A stretch of 64,000 nucleotides of DNA from Bolinopsis microptera (lineage: Eukaryota > Ctenophora > Tentaculata > Lobata > Bolinopsidae): positions 1,204,028 to 1,268,027 of the forward strand of contig NC_087079.1 in NCBI RefSeq assembly GCF_026151205.1, read 5' to 3'. Below are positions 43,201-58,200 of this stretch, in pieces. Position 1 is the stretch's first letter. Each line of letters opens with the position of its first letter. Both the position numbers and the translations under genes were made by a program. Under the pieces are notes generated by a model, which worked only from the letters and a program-made list of their open reading frames with translations, was not told the origin of the DNA and did no database searches.

Positions 43201-46200
43201 AGGGTCACTACTCACTGCTCGCTGCTGTATAATTTGAAATGGAAGTTTATGCCGTTTTTCAAGATATCCTATCATTCACGGGACACCGTCCGGAATTATT
43301 TCTAAAATTGACAACTAATCAGGCTTGTGACATCAGAAGACAGCATTGCCGGTTTACAAGGTGACTCAGTTTTCTACAAAACGATCGGCGAAGACTCCTT
43401 CCTTGAAGTAAAACTCTCAGATATTGGTAAGTTTTAAATTCTGTTGGATAGTTGAAAGTGCCTGTGAATAAAACATTCGGAGTTAAGAAAGGAAAATGGG
43501 GTCTTTTTACTGCTCACTTTCAGGTATTACATGGAGTGTAGATTCGATTAGCGCTGCGGGAAAGTCCGCTTACATTGTGTCTGGAAAGCAAATGTCTGCT
43601 GTTATCGCTGTTATGGACGGAGCTATGCGGGCCGTCAAAGCTATCAGCAAGGTCAGTTGTGATCATTATTCTACTTTTTACGTTTTCTGTATATTTATCT
43701 ACATATTATATCTGCAGTGAACGACTTCAGCTAAGAGGATATTCGCTGCTTATCCTTATAGTAGTAAAACGCATCATTTGAGTTGTGTGTAGTCAATCAC
43801 AATGAATTTGAGTTTGCGTTTAATAAACCTTAAATATTCTGACCTGGAAGTTTAATTCTTGGGTTTTATTCATGCATTAAAACATTCTTTTAAAAGCTAC
43901 AAAACCTCAACAGTTTTACACATAAGATAAAAACAAACATTCAAACACAAAAAATGTACACAATAATACAAAAGTAATTTCGCCTTGCGATAAAAATAAA
44001 AACGTTCAAATTAAAATTAAAAATCCCCTCCTCGCCATTGCTCTCAAATGTTGTCATAGATATTATCTATGTCAGTAAAGCCGTTCCCTTGAGGTTCCTG
44101 TGCATTACCACAGAACACAGAATACCCCGGCTCACCACAGGTCTCTGCCTGCACATATTCAGTCACTTCCCCCCTATCACTCTGCACATACATTGGATCT
44201 GCATCTGGTTCTACGTACTGCACTGCTCGTGGATCGTCGTATATGACATTCTGATCAGGTGCATTAGGCCGCTCGTAGATTGGTTCCTCGTAGGGAGAGT
44301 AGGACTCAGACTCTCGTACTACATGGTAGGGAACTAGCGGGGCTGCTGACTTAGGGGGACTTCGTCTCCTGTTTCTAAACAACCTGGATAAGTGGTGTAG
44401 GGTTAGGATTTAGGGGTTTTATTACTTTTTCAACTGAAAATGGTTAGAGATGTTGGATGTATGTTATTTTAATTGCAAGAAGATGTAGGGACCATTGTTT
44501 TGTATATTTGGTGTTTGAATAGCTGCATATAAGAAAGAAGTTATTTGTGTGTTGCACTCACATGAAGACTAGAATAATAACGAATGCTAATAACACAACA
44601 AGTGCAATTCCCAGCACTATTGTGGACCAGTTCTTAGCAGCAGCCTTGTGTTTCTCGGGTCCGGGCACCCTGTCTTCTATACACATGTTACCTTAAAACA
44701 AGGACGCATTAATAAATACAACTATCCAATATTGGGAGAAACAGAACTTGTTGGTTATAAGAACTCAAGTGGTTGTTAATAAATCAGACGTGTGGGGTAA
44801 GGTGTTACTAAGGTGTTACTAAGGTGTTACTAAGGTGTTAGTTCAGGTTACCTGGAGTGATGCTGTACCCTGGAGGACATCTCGGACAGGAGTCGTGATC
44901 CAGGTCCTGACAGCTAACACAGGAGTAGTCCTGCCAAACATGACCTTGTGGGCAGTGCGTACAGTGTGCTGATCCTGTGGAATTGTCAGGTTTACTTTCA
45001 CCTGATCCACTTTATATCGATAAAATACAACTTACAAGATATGGTTTTGGGAGAAATATTCAATGAAATAGTTGGTTTAATACTGGTTTAAAAGGATAAC
45101 ATGTGGATTGTGTTAATTATCTACTAACCAGCTTCAGACACAGTGTTCTGCGGGCACTGAGAGCAGGCAGTAGAGTGTTGTGTACTGTAAGTGTTAACAC
45201 CACACGTGGTACAGTGTGTAGTGTTCCAGTACAGCCCTGCTGCACAGCTGCATGCAGTACTGCCGTGTATCGGGGAACTTCCACTCGGACAACTGGGCAG
45301 TTAGGGGGTGTGAGGTTCACTGCGTGTCAGGACATTATACATATATGTTATAACTTAAATCACATTATAACTTAATCAGCTCCTGATGTTACAATGTAAT
45401 AAAGTAGACTTGACTAGTTGTACCTGATACACTCTATAAGTGCCTTGCTGCCCCTAGAACTAACAGTGTGAGCAGGGCACTTGAAGCAGTTCCCGTTGTT
45501 CCAGAAGTAGCTCGCATCACATGTACAGATCTCGGCTCCTGGTTCAGAGGTGGAGTGTTCCGGACAGCTCTGACACGCTGACTCGTCTACAGCGTCTTTG
45601 TACGTGTCTACTGGACATTCGTTACAACTGAGAGTGGGGGCCGGTTTATTGAAACATGCTTACTGCTTTGGACAAAGAACTCTCATTTTTCATTTTAAAC
45701 TCAAATAAGTTTGATATTTGCCAAAGGACTTCGAATAAAAGATTACTTGTCCCTCCAGTTTCCTATTTAATTAACAATATATATAACTCACGCCTCGTAC
45801 TCCCAGACTGTCCCCACCCCACAAACACAAGACATGATGTCATCCTGAGACCCCACAGATCTCTCAGGACACGGAGCACAACCCTTATATTGGGGCCGCA
45901 CATAATCACCAGGGGTACACCCGCACCAGAGGAACACCTGCTCGTGTTTTTGCTGGCAGTCGTGCTCTGTTACTATCGAACAGCTGGAGAACGGCATATC
46001 TGGGGAGAGATGGTTATTCAGGGCTACATATCTTGGGTTGAAGGGTTATTCGGCGCTACAGATCTGGGGAGAGAATAGAGGTGGTTATTCAGGGCTACAG
46101 ATCTGGGAAGAGAGGGTTATTCAGGGCTACAAATCTGGGGTTGAAGGGTTATTCGGCGCTACAGATCTGGGAAGAGAGGGTTATTCAGGGCTACAAATCT

Positions 46201-49200
46201 GGGGTTGAAGGGTTATTCGGCGCTACAGATCTGGGAAGAGAGGGTTATTCAGGGCTACAAATCTAGGATTGAAGGGTTATTCGGCGCTACAGATCTGGGA
46301 AGAGAGGGTTATTCAGGGCTACATATCTGGGGTTGAAGGGTTATTCGGCGCTACAGATCTGGGAAGAGAGGGTTATTCAGGGCTACAAATCTGGGGTTGA
46401 AGGGTTATTCGGCGCTACAGATCTGGGGAGAGAATAGAGGTGGTTATTCAGGGCTACAGATCTGGGAAGAGAGGGTTATTCAGGGCTACAAATCTGGGGT
46501 TGAAGGGTTATTCGGCGCTACAGATCTGGGAAGAGAGGGTTATTCAGGGCTACAAATCTAGGATTGAAGGGTTATTCGGCGCTACAGATCTGGGAAGAGA
46601 GGGTTATTCAGGGCTACATATCTGGGGTTGAAGGGTTATTCGGCGCTACAGATCTGGGAAGAGAGGGTTATTCAGGGCTACAAATCTTGGGTTGAAGGGT
46701 TATTCGGCGCTACAGATCTGGGGAGAGAATAGAGGTGGTTATTCAGGGCTACAGATCTGGGAAGAGAGGGTTATTCAGGGCTACAAATCTGGGGTTGAAG
46801 GGTTATTCGGCGCTACAGATCTGGGAAGAGAGGGTTATTCAGGGCTACAAATCTGGGGTTGAAGGGTTATTCGGCGCTACAGATCTGGGAAGAGAGGGTT
46901 ATTCAGGGCTACAAATCTAGGATTGAAGGGTTATTCGGCGCTACAGATCTGGGAAGAGAGGGTTATTCAGGGCTACATATCTGGGGTTGAAGGGTTATTC
47001 GGCGCTACAGATCTGGGAAGAGAGGGTTATTCAGGGCTACAAATCTGGGGTTGAAGGGTTATTCGGCGCTACAGATCTGGGGAGAGAATAGAGGTGGTTA
47101 TTCAGGGCTACAGATCTGGGAAGAGAGGGTTATTCAGGGCTACAAATCTGGGGTTGAAGGGTTATTCGGCGCTACAGATCTGGGAAGAGAGGGTTATTCA
47201 GGGCTACAAATCTAGGATTGAAGGGTTATTCGGCGCTACAGATCTGGGAAGAGAGGGTTATTCAGGGCTACATATCTGGGGTTGAAGGGTTATTCGGCGC
47301 TACAGATCTGGGAAGAGAGGGTTATTCAGGGCTACAAATCTTGGGTTGAAGGGTTATTCGGCGCTACAGATCTGGGGAGAGAATAGAGGTGGTTATTCAG
47401 GGCTACAGATCTGGGAAGAGAGGGTTATTCAGGGCTACATATCTGGGGTTGAAGGGTTATTCGGCGCTACAGATCTGGGAAGAGAGGGTTATTCAGGGCT
47501 ACATATCTTGGGTTGAAGGGTTATTCGGCGCTACAGATCTGGGGAGAGAATAGAGGTGGTTATTCAGGGCTACAGATCTGGGAAGAGAGGGTTATTCAGG
47601 GCTACAAATCTGGGGTTGAAGGGTTATTCGGCGCTACAGATCTGGGAAGAGAGGGTTATTCAGGGCTACAAATCTAGGATTGAAGGGTTATTCGGCGCTA
47701 CAGATCTGGGAAGAGAGGGTTATTCAGGGCTACATATCTGGGGTTGAAGGGTTATTCGGCGCTACAGATCTGGGAAGAGAGGGTTATTCAGGGCTACAAA
47801 TCTTGGGTTGAAGGGTTATTCGGCGCTACAGATCTGGGGAGAGAATAGAGGTGGTTATTCAGGGCTACAGATCTGGGAAGAGAGGGTTATTCAGGGCTAC
47901 AAATCTGGGGTTGAAGGGTTATTCGGCGCTACAGATCTGGGAAGAGAGGGTTATTCAGGGCTACAAATCTAGGATTGAAGGGTTATTCGGCGCTACAGAT
48001 CTGGGAAGAGAGGGTTATTCAGGGCTACATATCTGGGGTTGAAGGGTTATTCGGCGCTACAGATCTGGGAAGAGAGGGTTATTCAGGGCTACAAATCTGG
48101 GGTTGAAGGGTTATTCGGCGCTACAGATCTGGGAAGAGAGGGTTATTCAGGGCTACAAATCTAGGGTTGAAGGGTTATTCGGCGCTACAGATCTGGGGAG
48201 AGAGGGTTATTCAGGGCTACAAATCTAGGGTTGAAGGGTTATTCGGCGCTACAGATCTGGGAAGAGAGGGTTATTCAGGGCTACATATCTTGGGTTGAAG
48301 GGTTATTCGGCGCTACAGATCTGGGGAGAGAATAGAGGTGGTTATTCAGGGCTACAGATCTGGGAAGAGAGGGTTATTCAGGGCTACAAATCTGGGGTTG
48401 AAGGGTTATTCGGCGCTACAGATCTGGGAAGAGAGGGTTATTCAGGGCTACATATCTGGGGTTGAAGGGTTATTCGGCGCTACAGATCTGGGGAGAGAGG
48501 GTTATTCAGGGCTACAAATCTGGGGTTGAAGGGTTATTCGGCGCTACAGATCTGGGGAGAGAGGGTTATTCAGGGCTACATATCTTGGGTTGAAGGGTTA
48601 TTCGGCGCTACAGATCTGGGGGTAGGAGGGTTGTGCTCTATACAGCTCTATGAAATTTAATTAATATGATGGAATGGTTGATGGTTATGTTCAGCCGTAA
48701 AGCAACCGTGTACCAGGTACCTGGATCTTCACAAGTAATGTCGTCTAGTACGATATCAAAGTCTTTCTTCATCCTCCAGCTAGTGTACTCCGTGTTGGAC
48801 CCAGAAGCGAAGGATATAGAAGTGTTGAATTTCATCTCCCTACAGATCACGGTGGCTGCCGTGTCGTCAAAGTTGTCATCACACACTGAACCTATCTGTT
48901 GATCAGGATTCTTGGTGGGGATTAGTAAGGAGTGAGGGGACATGCAACACGAATAAAAACCACTAACATTATTAGTGAGATAATTATTAGTGACTAACAA
49001 TTATCTCACTGTCTTCAGCTATGATAACGTTGTGGTAATGCACATTTACTAACAACACTAACACCAATAACAACACTAACACAAATATTCACCATATGAT
49101 GAGAGATCTTGTCTGCAATGAGAAGTCCATTGTTAGTGTACTCCTTGTTTTCATCCAGTAAGTAAAAGCCGCTATCTCGTATACTGTGTATCCGAACTAA

Positions 49201-52200
49201 AAGACAACTTAGCAGCACAAGTTGGAACATGGCCTGATAAAAGTGGTGATGAGGATCTGAAGTGGTTACCCTTGCAGGTATAGGGTAACATAGCACTTCT
49301 ATATTATTAAGTTGTTGGCTCGCCGTTTGTGATTGGATTGGCGTTATAACAAATCAAAAATTTGCCGAAAAATCGTCTGTTCGTGACAACAAAAGATAGT
49401 ATTTAAATATAGTAGGAAAATTCTGACAGGTTATACGATTAAATGCAGCAACTTAGTCAAAATGAAATGACAGGCAAACAGATGATGTCCTAATTGTCAC
49501 TTTGTCTTATGACTCGTATTATTTAAATCATTGCCACGAGAATGAGAAAATCTCCTACTCAACTTCCAATTCAATTTGTAATTTAAGGTTCTGAAAACTG
49601 AAATGTAGTGCCGCTTATTTAGGGTTGAATATCCGGGAGTAAAAGAGTACGTGATCAGAGCGGCTATTTTTAGCAAAAACAGATCACATCAGTCGCGTCA
49701 TATAGCATTAAAATCTGTCAGAATAAGGTGTACAGATTTCTGAATAGCTCGAATTTCCTAAAAATTAAAATAGCATCAACAAAAAAGGTAGTACAACAGC
49801 CCTTACCAGCATCAGGACATATGTTTTTATCCAGCAGTACAAGTAATGAACAAAATAACAATAAGAATAGCCAGAACTCTCAGGAATTGAAGGTATGTAC
49901 ATTTCATCATTCCTGGTCAGGGTTGCCAACACAACAAATAGAGTACTAATAGGAACAGCAAACACTCCTACACGCCGACACACACACAAATCTAAATGAA
50001 TTACTCACGGGAAATAAGATAACTCAAGTGTTTAGCGTCATCTCATTTTACACATAATATAAAGGATAGAGGGGTCAGTTTGCAAGGGGTGTATTAAATA
50101 AAGTTACATTCTTAGCATGCTTCCTTGCATTCTCTTAACATGTGTGTTGAACGAGAAATAATGAACATTGTGGGACGAATTTAAATGTTAGAAATAACGA
50201 TACAGTTACTGTAAAAATTAACATAATAAGACTTTCTTATGTATGTACTATGTACAACGACTTGTAAAAAATCCAAGGCGGACTAATTTAAAGAGGAATT
50301 TTAATATTGTCAAACGAAGAGCAAGAAATACCGCAACCAGTGAACAAACATGGTCCCTCAAAATAAAATGATCTATACAGCACAATGAACAGTAGAAGAT
50401 GTGCAATGTGTACTAGCTGCACAGAAACCCTACTTGAGACGCACAATGCGCACTAGTTCTAGATACCTGCTATATAACACTCTTGCTACTGTACAACCTG
50501 TTACAACTCTGTCAAGGAATGTTAAATAGGAATAAAGACACCTTGACAAGCTGCGTGTGTGTGTTTAAAGTGGATGTTGACATGGACAAGGTGCATGTAC
50601 AATGTATGTGATTCTAGTCAATACTTTCAACACTACTATATAACAAATAATTTGAGGAAACGATGTAACAGAGTCGATATATTTTAATGTTGCCATGGGG
50701 TGGCAAGTCCCCATATATCGTTGTCCGGTAGTTTCATTGCGTCTTAATACATGTACATGTATGTGATTCTAGTGTCAGAGGCTTACATTGAAACGAAAAA
50801 CGTGGTTACCAGACTGCAATATGATCTTTGAAGCACACAGCCGTATAGTACAGGTTGTTAACTTTAAATGGATCACTATGCAATGAAACACACCAGTTGT
50901 TACAAGTAATTATCAAACCCCACAGACAACATGTTTGTGGTACATTCTGAAATAGAACACAATTAGTATATATTATATCGACTATCATAAATATATAAAC
51001 CAAATATATAGCAATTCACAATCTCCCGTTCTTTCTTAAAAAGGCTTTGAAAGATTTAAAATATTAAATATAAAATAAAGGTGTCACAAGAAAGACTATA
51101 ATCTTTCTAAATATAACTTCCCTCTTTGTGGATACATGCACAACATGTAATAGAAAATCGTTTTAAACGAGCACATTATATAAATCACAAATACCAATAT
51201 ATTCACTCTTTTAAACGAGCACATTATATAAATCACAAATACCAATATATTCACTCTTTTAACTTCTTTAAGTTTCAAATTATTAAGATTATTAAAATCC
51301 TTCACACACAATATTAAAAACTTTGAATACAATGTTTATTATTGGAATACAATTCTAAACAGTTCATTGTCAAATTCTCCTGACGACAATACCTCCCGTA
51401 GCAGTGAAGTTGGAGCTCCAGCTTTAGTCAAACAATCTGCAAGCTGTTTCTTTGTTGAAATCCAACGAACTGTCATTTCACTATTGTTCACTCGCTGTCT
51501 CAGGCAAGCTATTGGTATCCTCAATCCCTTGTCATCAACATTTTTCGAGGTTTGGATAGCATCATGTAGAGACTTGCAATCAGTCATTACAATGACATCA
51601 AGTTTTCCAGATAACATGATCTCACTCAGCTGAGCTTGGATCAACTCACATGTTTCCACTGCTTCGATCATTGCCCAACTCTCCGCTGCTAAAGTACTTT
51701 TACATACTCTCCGGATTTTTCTACTCTGCCATGTAATGGGGCAAGATTTTCCTGTAAGCGAAACAAGGAAAATTATGAAGCCTCCCTGAGAGCTACCATC
51801 CTTCAAGTTTCCATACGATGCATCACAGAAAACCACTAAGACTGACTCAGGCAACAGTAGTTTCTTAAACCTGAGTGTTAGAGGATTCTTTTCTAAGAAC
51901 TTTACTGTTTTGTTTACCATTTTCAAATCTGCGATGGTCCCTTCAGTCACAGAATTACTAGCAAAACATGTAGCATAAGCTACATCTGGCCGTGTCTGTG
52001 TTGATACCCACAACAACTGTCCGCACACAGTTCTCAGTTGTTGCTTTTCTTTCTCGTTGATTGGGAGCGTATTTCGATTCACTCGGGTGGGGTCGATCTC
52101 TATTCTTGAAATCTGGTCTGCATACCCCAGTTGTGATACCAGAATTCCAGATTGTGTTTGCTTTACATCAAGACCAGTATAAGCAAATTCAACTTCGACC

Positions 52201-55200
52201 TCCGTACTTAGACGAAACTTCTTCTTCAGTTCCCCAATAACTTCCCTTTCAAACTTCTTGCTTCCACTGAACATCAGATCGTCAACATGCACAGCAATGA
52301 TACCCTCGAGTTTTCCTTCATCATACCAGAACATGAATGACTCATCATATGACGATACCACAACATTTAACTTCACTAGAGTATCACGAAGCTCAACATA
52401 CCACATTCTAGGTCCGTCTACTAACCCGTAAATACATTTGTTCAGTTTCCAGATTTTCCTCGTTTCAGCTTCCTTCGGAGGAATAATGAAGACATCTCTT
52501 GAAATCTTCTTGCCTTGCAAGAAGGCAGCCTGAACATCGATGTGTTGTAACTTCCAACTTTCTGTTGCAACTATTGTAAGGAGCAGTCTTATAGAGTCCC
52601 TGTTACATGTTGGGGAGTCCTTTCGTATGTTGCTACTATTTTCTTGATAACCAAGTGCCACTAAACGAGCTTTAACAGAACCTTCTGCTTTCTTTGTAAT
52701 TACCCAACGAACACCAACATTGGACTGTTCGTTTGCATCAACTTCCACGTAAACCTTGTTTACTTTGAACTTCTCAAGCTCTGCTAGCTTGGCATCTACA
52801 ACTGCTTGGTCATACATACTCACACTGGACATCAACACCTCTTCTTCTGTTTCTGGTGACAGGTCATCTCTCCAATTCACAGCAAGCTCATACCAATCCA
52901 CACATTGGATGCTCTCCTCACCATCAAGTTGAATATTTACACAGTTTTTGTAACTGCCAGTTGATTTTCCCGCACGGCTATGGATATAAGCTTTATGCCA
53001 GATCTCACCATCCTCCTCTGGATACTTTGGAAGAAACTCCACGTGACTTCTTGCTTTAGGAAGTCCTGATTTGTGCTGAGGTCTGATTGTTGCTGTTGTC
53101 TCACTTTGAGGCAGTGTTTCTGTTTCCGGTACAGAAACTGCTGTTTCCATAGAGCAAGATGGTTGATCCTCTAGGAAATTTCTCTGCGTCTCTAATGGGG
53201 ATTTTGGTGAACTTGATACAATACTCGGGTTAGGTTGCCCAACAACTGACTCTGAGGTAATGGGATATCCTGTTGTTGTATCCCTGGTTAGATGACATGC
53301 ACTGCACTTATAATACTGATTTCCATGCTTTAAAATATATAAATGAGTAATGTCTCTCCCCAGTATAACACCTGGCCCACTCCATTTTGCAGATCCTTTT
53401 CTCTTGTACATCACCTTTTCACCGTTGCTATAATACTCATCATTGCTTGTCCGAACTTGGCTTTGCAGAGCTCTACGTATCTTGTTGCTACTTTCACACT
53501 TTGCAAATGCTTGCCTTGCACTGTGCATTGCATTAACATTATCAGCCACGGTTTTACTCACCGTTGTTTCTTCTAAAGCTGGCAGTCTATCATCGATGAC
53601 ATTCGGAAGTGAAGGGTTACGGCCCATTGTCAACTGATTTGCAGAAAACCCACCAAACATCTGCATGGAGTTTTTCGCACTTAGTGCCCAACACAATGCA
53701 ACTTCCCAGTTGCATTTTGAATCTTCCTTCGTTTTTACCATCATCTCTGTCAGCATCTTATGATGACGTTCTACAATCCCATTGCTCCAAGGGCTCTCGG
53801 CAGCTGAATTTTGCACATCCACATTGAATCTTTGACACATCTCAGTAAACTCCTCATTGGCGAACTCTCCACCATTATCAGCCATGAATTTCTTTGGATT
53901 TCCAAAGATGGATATCCATCCAGAGCAAATTCCTTGGATGATTGTCTCTTTCTTCTTATTGTAGATTATTCTAGCTGCTGAATATCTTGTCACCGAATCA
54001 ATCATATGCAAGATATACACATTAGGAGTGCCAGGAACATTCTTAAGGTCCATTGCAACACATTCGTTGAACACCTTTCCTCTTGGGAGACCCACCACTG
54101 GTCTTGACTTGGGTTTCTTGTACATCAGACATATTTTACAACTGCTGGATACCTCATCAATTGCTTTCATGTATTCTGGTCTCTTAAATCCTGCAGTTTT
54201 CAGCAATGTTTTCAGTTTATCACTAGGAGGGTGTGAGAATTGTTTGTGGATTTTTTCCACTTTCCTCCTAATCTCCTTTTCGTCAGTACCAAACAAACCT
54301 TCTTCGCTGATTGTCATCACCAGATGTGGGGTCTTTCGATCTGGCGGCCCAATGGTCATGCGTCTTTTATTACAAAGAGGAACGCAATAGTGCTTTGATT
54401 TAGTTTCAAACAAATCAACACAATCTCCACTGAATCTCATTGTATCATTTGTGAAATCCAACACAGCACCAGCTCTCTTTAACGATGCTTTACTGAGAAG
54501 CAATGACAGTTCTTTCTCAACAATGTTTGCTTCTATCCGAACATCTGTCTTTCCTATTCGCCCAGGGATGATAGTCTTTTCTGTGGAAATGACTTCGAGT
54601 CCATCCCCAAATCTAAAAGGCGTCGAGCAAGGTTCACTAACCATCATTTTCAGTTGTTTTTCTTCCAGAGTTTCTCTGTAGTGATTCACCCAGTTCCTAC
54701 CAACAACTGTCTTTGTACATCCGGAATCAATAACTGCACATGCTAATGACTCATATACAAGAGAACCAAGGTTCGTATCACTCATCAGGCACTCTTCAGG
54801 AATCTCAACAACATCTTCAGATTCAGACACCACCATGAATGTTAAGAATGCACCCTCTGCTTCCATGGCCGTAACATTCTCAGCACCATCTTGTGCGAAA
54901 TACTGTGCATTATCTGTTGAACTTGAAGAAGCTCTGTTCTTGCTTGTGCACCATCTTGCAATATGGTTTTTATCGCCACAAGCATAGCATCCAGTATACG
55001 CACTCTTTTGTCGATTATACGGATGATGATGATTCCCACGTCCTCTTGACATCCTTCTGTAATTTCCTCGTCCACCTCTTGGGGTTGAGTTGTATGTATA
55101 GTTACATTCCTCATGTTCCACCTTCACTGATATTGACGCAGGCGGTGTGGAAAGGTTCGATTGGACGGAGAAGATTTTCCCGATCGTTTCACACATATCT

Positions 55201-58200
55201 TTATAAGTAAGATCCTTTACAGTTGCCAAAGCGAGATCATATTTTTCTGACGGAAGGTTAGCGCTGTTAAGGAATCTGTAGGCCAGAACTGCTTCAGGAA
55301 GAGTGATTTTGTGTCTCCTGAGATCCGCTAGCAACTTCTCAAACTCAGATATGTAACTCTGTAGAGACAACCCTTCTGGTCTCACATATTTTTCAAACTT
55401 ACCGTAAACTCGGTAACAGGTTTGAGCTGAGTCCTCTAAATAGATTTTGTCAAGATGACTTAAAATCTTCGCTATTGCATCCTCTGCAATTAGGACATCT
55501 TTCCCCAATGATCGTACTGTATCCTTTATCTTCCCTTGTTTCAATTCTAAGAGCAACGCAGTTCCTTGTCTCTTTTTCTCTAAACCCGTGAACTCTTGCC
55601 ACAGCTGCAGGTCTAACTTCCAATTGCAGTAGTCCTGATCCTCACTGTATGCCGGTGGGGCTTTGTAATTACTAGTTACTCTAACTGTCTCTGGGGGTGC
55701 CATTGCGTCCTTCTCTGCTACCACTTGTTAACTTTAAATGGATCACTATGCAATGAAACACACCAGTTGTTACAAGTAATTATCAAACCCCACAGACAAC
55801 ATGTTTGTGGTACATTCTGAAATAGAACACAATTAGTATATATTATATCGACTATCATAAATATATAAACCAAATATATAGCAATTCACACAGGTCAGGT
55901 TACCTTTGCCAATAGTTTTATTGAGTGGAATTTCATTAGTTGTTGAAGTCATATAAGTGACGTAGACTGAGACAGATTTAGAACAATTTGTAATGGTGGG
56001 CGGCGTGAGATAAGGAGTTTAAAAAGTCAGGATAAGGAATTGCAAGGTTTTTATACCTCACAGTTTTAAGATAAACACATCTCCTCACCAGATCACTGTG
56101 CATTACAAACTGAACGAGGAAAATTAATTGAGCAACTTTGTCCTAACAGGTTATATTCTATGAAATAAAATGGAAACATCCCGACTCAGAAGAGGCCAAG
56201 GTAGGATTGTTGGTCAGGTTGGAGTTCAAAGGATTGAGGTTAGGTGGGGTTATCAGGTTATGTCAGCTCGTGCCAGGAAACCTTAATTGTTATTGAGATA
56301 ACCAATAATTGATAGCAGCGTGTTGATAACTTGGTTTTGAAATATATATTGAAATCATAGAAATTGGTTTTAGGAGTTAAATTCAGCTTTATACATGGAA
56401 TATTCCTTTATGCCGGGTTTAAGATACTTCAACAGTTTCCTGCGCCAAAAAGCTGTTAATAAAATGGAGATTTTATAGAAGAATATTATCTACTAATCTA
56501 CTCCTCACGATCACATGTGTTCCAGTCAACTTATCCCTATAATATCCTTACTTTTTGTTACCTTCAAAATTCATTTTTTCGCAAATAGGAAAAGGTTTTT
56601 CCCTCCGAATTAACGGTCTTGTAAAGACTAATCCATAATAAGGTAATTCTCCACAGAAATTAAAGAGAAATATTTCCTAATTTCTACAAATTCCTCAGGA
56701 CGTTATAGGACAAGTGGTAGGATCAGATCACATCGCCCTCGTGTCCCGTGCAGATCACACTGTGTCTCTAGTTCAGCTCTCTAACGGGTTCGAAGCTCAC
56801 TCCTACTCTCTAGGAGAGTTAGCAGAGGGAAGAGGAGGTGTTCTCAGCATGACTACTCTTACTGCCTCTCATCCTTGTAGTCTGAGTACGTCATATCCAG
56901 CCTTATTTAACCAAAAATGTGCTACGACGATCTAGTTAAAATTATCATTGAGTAGCAGCTATAGATTAACCAAATTAGACTATCAATCCCCCCTCACTTA
57001 CCTGTACCCTCAGTGACAACAGTGAGAGTTCCAGGTTTGTTTCTCACTTGGAAGGATCAGTCTGTGACAGTTGTTGGAAGTAACGAAACTTGTGGCTGGA
57101 TCAGGGAGGAGAGTCTCTCTTCTGGTCAGTCTTTTTTAGCTGTCTTTTCTCAATTTTCATCCTTTTGTAGCTGTCTTCTCTCAATTTCATGACATTTAAG
57201 TGTAGTGTCCCAGATTGAAGGATTATAATTTATAACATTTGTGTTTTGTGTAAATGTATAAACTATCCCAGTTGTATCTGCTACTTTACTGTGTAAGTGT
57301 ACAATGTATATAATTTATAATTATTATAATGTATAATGTATGATGTAATGTATAAACTATCCCAGTTGTATCGGCTACTTTACTGGACCTTCCTGCCAGT
57401 TCCTTTATCCCTGTCAGTCTTCACCGCCACACTAACCCTATCAAGCTGTGGACTGAACGAATCACCATGCAGCTGCAAGATCTCCAGGTACCATGTTTCT
57501 CTGTTAATTTCATTTAGGTATCGTCGTCTTCTTTGGTACCTGCGAGTTTGCTGATAACCCAGAGTAAATAAAAATGCTAATCCAAATAAAAGTTTGCTAA
57601 ATATGAATGTTCAACCAATGAGTAGTATTTCCTTTAACAGTAGTATTAATTTAACTCTTTTCCCCTAACAGAAGTTCATAAACCTGTACTTTGGAACGGC
57701 ACTTATTGATGTGTCTCCGGAGATGGAGCGGGACTCTTTCAACCTCAACAAGTTGATCTTTGCAATCTCCACCTGTGGAAAAGTGCACGTGCTGCATTCC
57801 GGCACTGCTCGTATTATTTGGAGCAGGTTTGTTTTTTTAAGCGTGTGTTCTGGATCAAGCTGTTGGTTGTACAGGGATAAGATTATCATTGTGTTGTAGA
57901 ATAGGCACAATAAGATGACCTCCTTAGCTAATCTTCTGCAACTTCTTTTCACTTCAAAATAAATTCCCACCTCTCTAAAATCTCTGCTAAATACCCCCAA
58001 AATACCAACCAAACCCCTGTCAGGTATCTAGATAACATCGCCCCGCTCTCCAACGGACAGTACCAAGTGCACATGATCAGATCAGCTTCTCACTATCCTC
58101 TCCCAGCCCTGGTTGCTGTGTTGGGCACTTCTTTAGTGAGTTACTTCTAGTTGGAACCTTTTTAAATGTTGTTGTTATTCCCTCCTTGATGATGCTAGTT

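Larger units (their letters stand above)
50856..55890 (-). mobile_element. Complete Ty1/Copia LTR retrotransposon
   Basis: The element is 5035 bp with two 165-bp LTRs (50856-51020 and 55726-55890) that appear identical base for base. The flanking target duplication is CAGGT (50851-50855 and 55891-55895). In element sense (minus strand) the 5' LTR is followed at once by a TGGTAGCAGAG primer-binding site, similar to initiator tRNA-Met sites of Copia elements. A purine tract (AGAAAGAACGGGAGA) precedes the 3' LTR. Identical LTRs and an intact ORF indicate a very recent insertion into EMC1 intron 6, antisense to EMC1. A 45-bp tandem pair lies at about 51160-51256. Confidence 0.95.

Noticed and set aside
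46015-48622. CRISPR array
   Set aside because: Regular spacing, but the units are contiguous near-identical 32-bp repeats with no unique spacers, in a eukaryotic intron.
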